A stretch of 64,000 nt of DNA from Paramacrobiotus metropolitanus. Taxonomy: Eukaryota > Tardigrada > Eutardigrada > Parachela > Macrobiotidae. The position numbers and the translations under genes were made by a program. The stretch is from contig NW_026570236.1 of the NCBI RefSeq assembly GCF_019649055.1, forward strand, positions 62,001 through 126,000. Reading direction: 5' to 3'. Below are positions 56,731-64,000 of the stretch, one piece after another. The notes below the pieces were generated by a model, which was not told the origin of the DNA, made no database searches, and saw nothing but the letters and a program-made list of their open reading frames with translations. Position 1 is the stretch's first letter, and the number at the start of each line of letters is the position of its first letter.

Positions 56731-59700
56731 TTACATCTTATACCACTTTTTGTCCTTATATTTACTGGCCAGTTGGTGCGCATTCCCCGCAAAGGCTTCC
56801 GCCTGCATTCGCATCTGCTCAGCGCGATCCTCCAGCTCCGACAGTTTCTCACCGCGCTCCAAAGCCAACTACAAAACAACTCAATGCAAATCAAAATCCT
56901 ACTGGCGGCCTACAGCAAAATCACATTTTACGAAAAAAGGAACCAAAATCTCACAAAAACGACATTTTGCTCTCCAGTTTGAGTTTAAACCAGTGCGATC
57001 GTTTTCCTGTTTCATTACATGTATTTTCTTAATTCGTACCATTTTAGCTCTGGAAATTTCACTGGTTGCTCCCTGACTGCTGATGCGTGCTTGGTCGATG
57101 GCCGATGTACCAGGAACATGGCGGGCCAGAGCGCGCGATCCTTTCCCAGCGGCGTCCCCAACTATGCCATACAAAGTTGCAAATAGCAGAACTATGCAAA
57201 ATCATTACAGCTACAACTTTCAACGAGTTAATTTATTTACATAATTCCTCACGGTCCTTGGCAAGCTGTTCGGCAGGACTCAGGGTGGGCACAGTGGATA
57301 CCGTGCTCATTAATCCCTTGAAGAAGCCAACAGACGGGACGACGGACGGTTTCGACGATGTTTCCACTACTTCCCGTGTGGAATACAGGCAACCACTCAA
57401 TTGATTCAGACATGCACTACGAAAATATAATTTAAAAGCAGTGGTGTCGTGCCTGCAGCTATGGTCATTGCGACCCAAAATAAGACAAATGACACTGCAC
57501 TACGGCGATACACATATGTCTGGATCATGTCAACACAAACAGCAATATGACAAAACACCTGTCACCTACGCTGTCTCTGCGGCGAACGTCACTTTTTGTA
57601 GTTCGGATTTGGTTACCAAGTACACAGCATTGCCGTGTTCGCTGAACGACAATGTCCGCGCCATTCTACAGAATAAAATGCACGTTTATAATAATAGCGC
57701 TATATATAGTGCATTAGAATTTGCTAGACGAACCTTAAGTCATTAGGCTGCGATACATTAACATCGAGTAGCGGTTTGAGGGTGGGCAAGGAGAATACTG
57801 CAATCCTTCCGGCGGACATATAGGTAAAGATGCAGGCGTTATCTACAGAAAATCCATGCATATCGGCAATGACCACGCATTTTAATTAGGCTCAAGTTAA
57901 CAAGTACCTTTGATCCTTTCTACGGACGCTTTGAGGAATGTGTTATTATTATTGCTATTTTGATCTGTTAATTTGAGCTTCTGATACAGTCCTTGATGGG
58001 GCAGTATAAATGTGCGGATCTGTCGTTCCATACATATCACAAGAATGTGCCGGGAGTCGGCCAGGAGATTGGCCAAGGGTGGAATGGCCGCGGCGTTAGC
58101 ATCACTCGGGCGAGCGGAAGATTCTACAAACACACAATTTGTAATGATTAAATTATGTAAAACAAAAAAAATATAGTATAAAATTATTTTTTAAACCAGT
58201 ATTAATTTAATTTTTCCGAAAAGTTCGCGATTCAGTGGGTGAAGTAGGCCATACTAGGATCGTCCTTTGTTGAGCTGGCGGAAGGAGGCGGTGATATATT
58301 GGAATCACCTAATATGGCACCACGGGCATCCAGGAATCCGATGGTTATTACTGCTCCGCTGTTATTATACCGGAAAAGTGTTCCTGTAACAAACCCAACA
58401 CGTCACCACCATAATTTGGTGAACTTCATAAAATACTTTCATAAAATATATAATTTTTATTATTTTTAAATACTTTTATAAAATATATAATTTAATTTAT
58501 AAAATGTTTTTAATCGAACATACGCGTATGTTGAAACATGGCTCAAACAAATGCATCAAAATGTGACGCAGGCTGTTTCTAAACAGCGCTGTCATCGAAT
58601 TCGGCAGAATTAGAAAAAGTCGTTACCACTTACCAGTAGGTGTTCCAATCACAGGTTGGGACAGCCGTTGGGTTTGCTGGGGCTGGGAAGGATCCACGGA
58701 TGAGGAGCAACCTGGAACCTGGAAGGTCAGTACGAGAACCGAACCGAGTGCCGTCCCAATCCATAGGCAGGGAGAAATTATCCCTTCTGAAACGCAGTGC
58801 GACATGATCAGGAAGAAACTAACTGGAATTTCAATAGTTTCCAACTAGTAGAACCAGCAAAGCGCAAAACCCATAAATGGTCAATACGAAAACTAATAAA
58901 GTAAAGTATAATAAAGTAAAGTATACCGTAACCTACCCGATTTTTTTCCGTATGTATCTGCGAATTTCAAAAATAAAATAGCTTCCGACGTGACAACATC
59001 CACTTCCGACGAACTGGAGCTTCGCGATCGGGATAACTCTGTTTTCTCTGCATAACATTGACAAAAAACCGAATTACAACCCAACTAAATCACCACACTA
59101 CAGCGCACAATCTTCACCAGCAAACCAAATACGAATATCGAAAAAACTGGCACAGCGTGAAAACCGTGCCGAATACAAAACTGCAAAGAGAACTAATTAC
59201 ATAGATCGCAGCAACGCAGCAGCAGCAATCAGCCAGAACATCCAGACCGATTTCGAGCGTGAAAACCGAAAAACATGGAAGTGTGACCGAAGAAACGGAT
59301 GAGACCGAAATGTATTTGTCGCAAAATTGACAACTGAGAAAACGAGTGACCAGAAGAAAACACTGTGGTGCAAAAAACAACAACCATGTGAACGCGGTGT
59401 GATATACGTATGTGTGAGTGATGGACGGGTGTGTCTCGGCAGCGATGAGCAGAGACAACATGACGAGCAAACCGGCACAAACGAAAATTCTACCTAAACT
59501 CGAATGAATCGCGCGGTCTTTGGAGCTGTGCCGGGCGGTACGACGCGGTGACTCCTTGGTCATTTCCGCATCAAAGGACAAGGCCAGACTCTGCATCCGC
59601 TGCAGGACAGCGGTGCGCTGTTGCGGCGATGAGTGTGTCTTATCTCTTTGCAGTTTTGGCCTGTGCTCTAAATGTTTAGCTTTCGTATTTGACACACCCA

Positions 59701-62700
59701 CTGCGGCCGCGCTGGACGAGGGACGATGTTTGGGGGAGGTGGTGGGCAGCTGGCGATCACTTATCGGATCCCACGACTGAAACCATTAAACGTACAGTAA
59801 CAAAAATAAAATATTAAACGGTCAAGCGCTTAAAGCAAAACTTTTAATAAAATACAGTAAGGAAAATAAAAAAGTGTCTAAAATACAAATATGACCAGGA
59901 AACGGTTGTTCCACATAAAAAGAATCTGAACAACGGAAAAGAACAGCATTACCTGGTCGTTTCCGGGAAGGGAAGCTTTCTCATTCTTTGGCGATTTTGA
60001 ACCACGATTGTACGGATCCCCGGAGCCTAGATAACAATCCACTTTATTACACTGTACACGCACTCTCGACGGTCTTCGTTCCGCAGCACTACACTCTCTA
60101 ACAGCCAGAAAACAATCTTGGAGAAAATAAACACTTCAGGGAAAAAATTCCCCTTCCGTGCCGAACTTCCCATCACAAACATTGGGCCTGCCATCACACA
60201 CACAAAAAGGCAGGCCAAAAGTTATGTGAACCACTCAGGTAGATGGAATAACATCACCTGACCCACTCCAAACAGCAACATGCAGCCCCCGCGTATACAA
60301 TAATCACAATCCGCACAACGCCGCTGGCTAATCAGCCGCACAAGCCAACAATCCCGGAAACCGGTCCCTGGATGACATTAATCCAGGGCCATCGGTGGGG
60401 ATTAGGCAGTTATACGTTAAGCTGGCCAGGCAGCTCTTTCGCTCTCGTTCTCTACCACCGTAAGGAAAAGGAGGGGGAAAAAAGAGGCTTACCATACAAA
60501 TCCGGTGTTCCAATGCTCATCACACAATGCTTTTGAATAATGTCAATCACAGCCAGTCCAATTTCATTTCCGATGGCCAACCTGCACAAATCAACCATCC
60601 ACATCAACTGATTACCATCTACAGTAGCACAGCTGCCTCGCTTGCAGTTGCGTAACTCGCGGTGTCAAATCATTTCAGGGAAAACAAAACGTGAAAACAG
60701 CTCCAAAAAGTCTAAAAACTAATTTTTTAAGTCGAGCTGTTACGGTTGAAAACTGCGACATTCGATACAATGATTGATCCGTCCCATAAACACGCCACCG
60801 CTCTACGACACAATCCTGCTCTTTTTCGACCGCAGAGCACCTTTGTTGTCATATTAAATTCTCTGCATCATTTTCGAATCCACGCGGTTCAAATCCTTTT
60901 CAGCACATTAATTTTTGTGATCCATTAGCATTTTTCATGAAGTAACGTTACTGCATCGGTTTCGCCTATGCAAACTAGCGATGTAAAAACATTTCAGAGG
61001 TTCCAAAAGGTTTAAAAAATCTACCACGCTAATTTTACAAATCTCGCTCCTGTGGTCGGAAATTATATCATATCCATGATATTTCATACTGAAATCTGTT
61101 GCAGCAAAGGATGCCACCACACTACAACACACTCCTTCCTTACTACAAAAGGTTTTTGTTACTTACCCTACTGAAATGATAAGTCTCCTTGCTTTTTAAA
61201 AATTAATTTGAGAGTGTATTACAAAGTTGTATAACTGATCTCTAGGTGCATAAAGCATACTGCAAGTCCTGGGTCACTCAATGGACCCTGTTCTATAATT
61301 TCAAAAATCCTCTGTTTCGCTGCTGCAGTAATTGCTAATAACTAGTGCATCACAAAAACTCTTACAGTCCATATTTAGCTGATACAGCCAGGCTGGTGAT
61401 CAAGGAGGTGGCCGGATGTGTATCCAGATCGTTGGACGTTGCGGAAGACTTGGTATGGGTGAAGCAGACCAGTACCGGCTGATATCCGGCTGCGCGGCGA
61501 TGTGTACCCGGCTTGACTTTGATACGGCGGGTCGGATGCGGCGACGACAGTGCAGCATGCCCATTATTCTCCGGCTTGTCCAGCGAATTCTGGCCTCCGG
61601 CGCTGGCTGATGAAACGGGCGGAGACGTTGTCTGGCTAGTTGTGCTGGATGGCGGCGGCGGCTCGACGGTGGAATTCTCGTGGGAATTGTAATGGATCGC
61701 AATCTCCAGTACCTAATGGAAATTTGGTATGCTTTAACCATATTGTGATTTGTACGGTTTTGTATTGCAACCCACTACAGTGCCTAGGCAATCAAACAAG
61801 CACATGCACCCCACGCAGCTGACAACGACCGATCAGATTGCACCGTATAATATATACTGATGCCTCTTATTGTTAACAGGGGCTGAAAATGGACGATTCA
61901 GTCCTTGTTTCGTACGGCGCAAAACCGGACTCGTCTTAGAAAAACGCTATGGAAGCAAATGCAAATTCGCTGCGGTACAAAAAATTAACGCGAGAGGAAC
62001 GTGAACAACGATTTACTCCGCTCCGGGGAACCGGAACAATTGCGTAATCCACTAGCGTTAACCCATTTCGAGGTCCATTCACAGACTCCATTGTACGAGT
62101 AGCGCATTTTTGTCTATTCTAGTATTATTTAATCAACATCTCACGCGATAAAAAAAAACCAGCTCTTACTAAAATCACATTGCAATTCTCCATTGCTTCG
62201 AGTAATTTTTTAGGTACCAGAACGCATAAATGAAAACAACTTGCACCACCAACAACGCCGATGCACTATGATCCCTTCCTATTTTACATAATTAAAAGCC
62301 GAGTACTTTTTAATTTTAAATTTTCAACACCCACTTTATGCCTCAGATAAATCAGCTTCAACTATAACTTTACATACCGAATTGTGGGAATTTGTGGTAA
62401 CGAACTTCAACCAAGAATTCTGCTTAGAGATGAGATTCTTCTCAGGTTCTCAATGTTTATGGCGCTCAACTTACCGAAATCTCGGACGACACCTCCTGCT
62501 TATTCCACAAGTATAGTATCACCAATCCACCCACGCAGGCCACAGCCAGATACCGGCACTCGGGATCCAGGGTGACCATTTGGATCTCAAACGGCCCATC
62601 CAATAGAGATGACGAAGATTTTCCCACCAACGGCTCTGACTTCTTCTTCCCGGCATTCTCAACCGGCTCCACACTAAACGATCCCTTCTTGATCCTCTCG

Positions 62701-64000
62701 AAGATCTTGGATATCTTCAGCCGGTCGAGATGTTGTAGGGCCGCTATTACAATACCAACCAAATCATCCCCAATCAAAGTCAACATGCTGCTCCATAATC
62801 GATGGCCAGCATCAACTGACAAAAGCAATTACAATCTCTGACCTGATGAGACATCCCAAAAACGGATAGTGCCCTCATGGTGACTGACGATGGAGAAAAA
62901 ACACACAGTACAGCAATTGTCGGTCGAGGGGCTGGGAAGGAATAATACACACACAAAACTGCAGGCTTACGTTGTCAATAAAAAATCCGAATAGCCCATG
63001 GCGGATGTGGCCCATACTCCACCATCAATCGGCCAGTCCTGTACAATTACCGAAGAAAATCATTGACAATCATATTGACAGAACGTTTCTGGCTGATAGC
63101 TATTTACGGTATGAAAAAAACGCTAGCCTAATCTTGTATTTACTCACTGAAATCTACTTACGAACGTATCGAGAAAACAATCACAGTCTGCGCAGACAAT
63201 AACTTTTTCTGAGTGTTGCGTACAAACTATAAAATCTGCTTTGAAACACATGTGCATATTGAAGTCATGTCATATAACCAGCTAATGCAACTACAGCTAA
63301 ACTTTCAGTATAAAACAGATAATGGTTTTCATGATTTTCCGTACATGGGCACCTACAACTTGTACGGTACAACCACGCCAGGTACAATATACTTTGAAGT
63401 TTTTTAATTAAAAGCGTGAGTTTCGATCAATGTGTACTCGTATTGTTTTTTAAAATCGAAAATCTCATTACGCCATAATAACACGAAATAGTTTCACCAG
63501 GTTAGTCGTCTCAAAATTGTCGTAAAAGAGAAACATTATAACTTAGATATTTATTTACGATGGATCAGAATACATTCAAACTACTCGTATAATCGCTATT
63601 GTGTGTTCCGTCCAAATACATGTACCTTGTTTGTAAAATTGGATTTTTTATGTTTCGCCCCGGCCGTATACAGTGTGGGAATAATATCCGTGGGACAATC
63701 AGCGACGTAATGGCAGTGCAGTAGCGTGGGTTCGTGGAGATCCATTGGATAAGGATTTTCATAGAGTGGATACCTAAGGGAATGACAAAAACCACATTTG
63801 TCCAATTAGGTAGGCCTGATGATATTTTTAGACATGGCTTCGGTCTCTCCTTCTCTCCCATTCTTCCCTCTCTGCATCACAGCTGCCCATCCCACTCCAT
63901 TGGCGTTTTTCAAACACACACACAACACACATGGCGGCACACGTACCCGGGAGTGACGAGATCGATCGCCACTAAATCGTTCTCCAGCAGCACCATCACG
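56731..64000 (-). CDS. STXBP5: Tomosyn (syntaxin-binding protein 5), C-terminal part; 5' end beyond window
   Basis: Inhibitor of SNARE-driven exocytosis with Lgl-type WD40 propellers and a C-terminal R-SNARE-like motif that binds syntaxin and SNAP25. Exons from the window edge: 64000-63947, 63773-63626, 63038-62971, 62883-62843, 62743-62475, 61712-61366, 60581-60493, 60026-59953, 59776-59494, 59047-58937, 58786-58634, 58383-58255, 58123-57908, 57842-57734, 57665-57570, 57416-57241, 57161-57040, 56868-56731. All phases agree. Tomosyn landmarks: VLLENDLVAIDL, YENPYPMDLHEP, ADCPTDIIPTLY, GTIRFWDVSS, SGDPYNRGSKSPKNEK, RSRSSSSSEVDVV, FFKGLMS, GKGSRALARHVPG, then the coiled-coil LALERGEKLSELEDRAEQM and the end SKYKDKKWYKM. 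The Ser-rich linker before RSRS is long (two exons, 60026-59494). The donor at 58254 is a choice; one at about 58290 is also possible. No break seen. Confidence 0.95.
58895..58924. repeat. 15-bp perfect tandem repeat, two copies
   Basis: aataaagtaaagtat occurs twice head to tail in a tomosyn intron, just outside an exon border. Confidence 0.8.

Larger units (their letters stand above)
53490..56850. repeat. Tandem segmental duplication, offset about 2.0-2.1 kb
   Basis: Unit one (about 53490-54780) and unit two (about 55490-56850) are colinear and in the same orientation. Matching landmarks are ttgacatacaatttg, aacgtcatgtagac, the peptide genes (53963 and 55964), ggtgttctttaaacca (54470 and 56560) and the tomosyn 3'-exon sequence. 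Divergence is substantial outside the peptide frames, so the event is not recent. Confidence 0.75.

Noticed and set aside
59114-59493. Minus-strand frame with hydrophobic stretches continuing from a tomosyn exon
   Set aside because: It is read-through past the tomosyn donor at 59493 into the intron; the downstream exon joins in phase from that donor.
60884-60900. tRNA-like B-box (ggttcaaatcc)
   Set aside because: No matching A-box, acceptor stem or anticodon arm upstream.

Overview
This window looks like nuclear DNA of a small-genome ecdysozoan, probably a panarthropod such as a tardigrade. The evidence is densely packed multi-exon genes with GT-AG introns, many only 60-75 nt long; metazoan-only architectures (tomosyn, RGS12/loco-type PDZ-PTB-RGS, WASP); and a CLIP-domain serine protease homologue, a class typical of arthropods and their relatives. 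The species call is inference. Exon borders were placed by hand from splice signals, reading-frame phase and family knowledge.

Layout. 1-2.4 kb: end of a transposase-like gene and a non-autonomous hAT-type element. 2.4-7.2 kb (+): a complete WASP gene with a small membrane-protein gene nested in its third intron. 8.3-9.9 kb (+): a compact protein with two CRIB motifs. 11.3-17.6 kb (+): complete tripeptidyl-peptidase II. 18.4-20.4 kb (-): a SAM plus zinc-finger protein whose intron holds a TTAA-flanked foldback element. 21.9-24.9 kb (-): a second, divergent WASP. 25.5-26.9 kb (-): NADH-cytochrome b5 reductase. 29.5-35.1 kb (+): PDZ-PTB-RGS protein. 35.9-39.5 kb (-): catalytically dead CLIP protease homologue with a long Thr-rich tail. 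40.9-41.6 kb (-): a secreted charged protein, with a decayed inverted copy at 52.2 kb (+). 42.5-48.8 kb (-): a single-pass membrane protein with a cytoplasmic PDZ domain. 54.0 and 56.0 kb (+): twin genes for tiny secreted two-cysteine peptides inside a ~2-kb tandem duplication. 56.7-64 kb (-): C-terminal part of tomosyn, running off the window.

Themes. The first 25 kb hold three genes with four Cdc42/Rac-binding (CRIB) modules, all split by an intron at the same codon and phase, which points to local duplication of one module around an actin-nucleation gene. TPP2, b5 reductase and tomosyn are conserved housekeeping or trafficking genes. The 40-57 kb part is younger and more fluid: duplicated secreted-protein genes, a pseudogene, segmental repeats. 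Four genes need one extra base to keep frame, mostly at or near homopolymers, so assembly indels should be suspected before gene decay is claimed.
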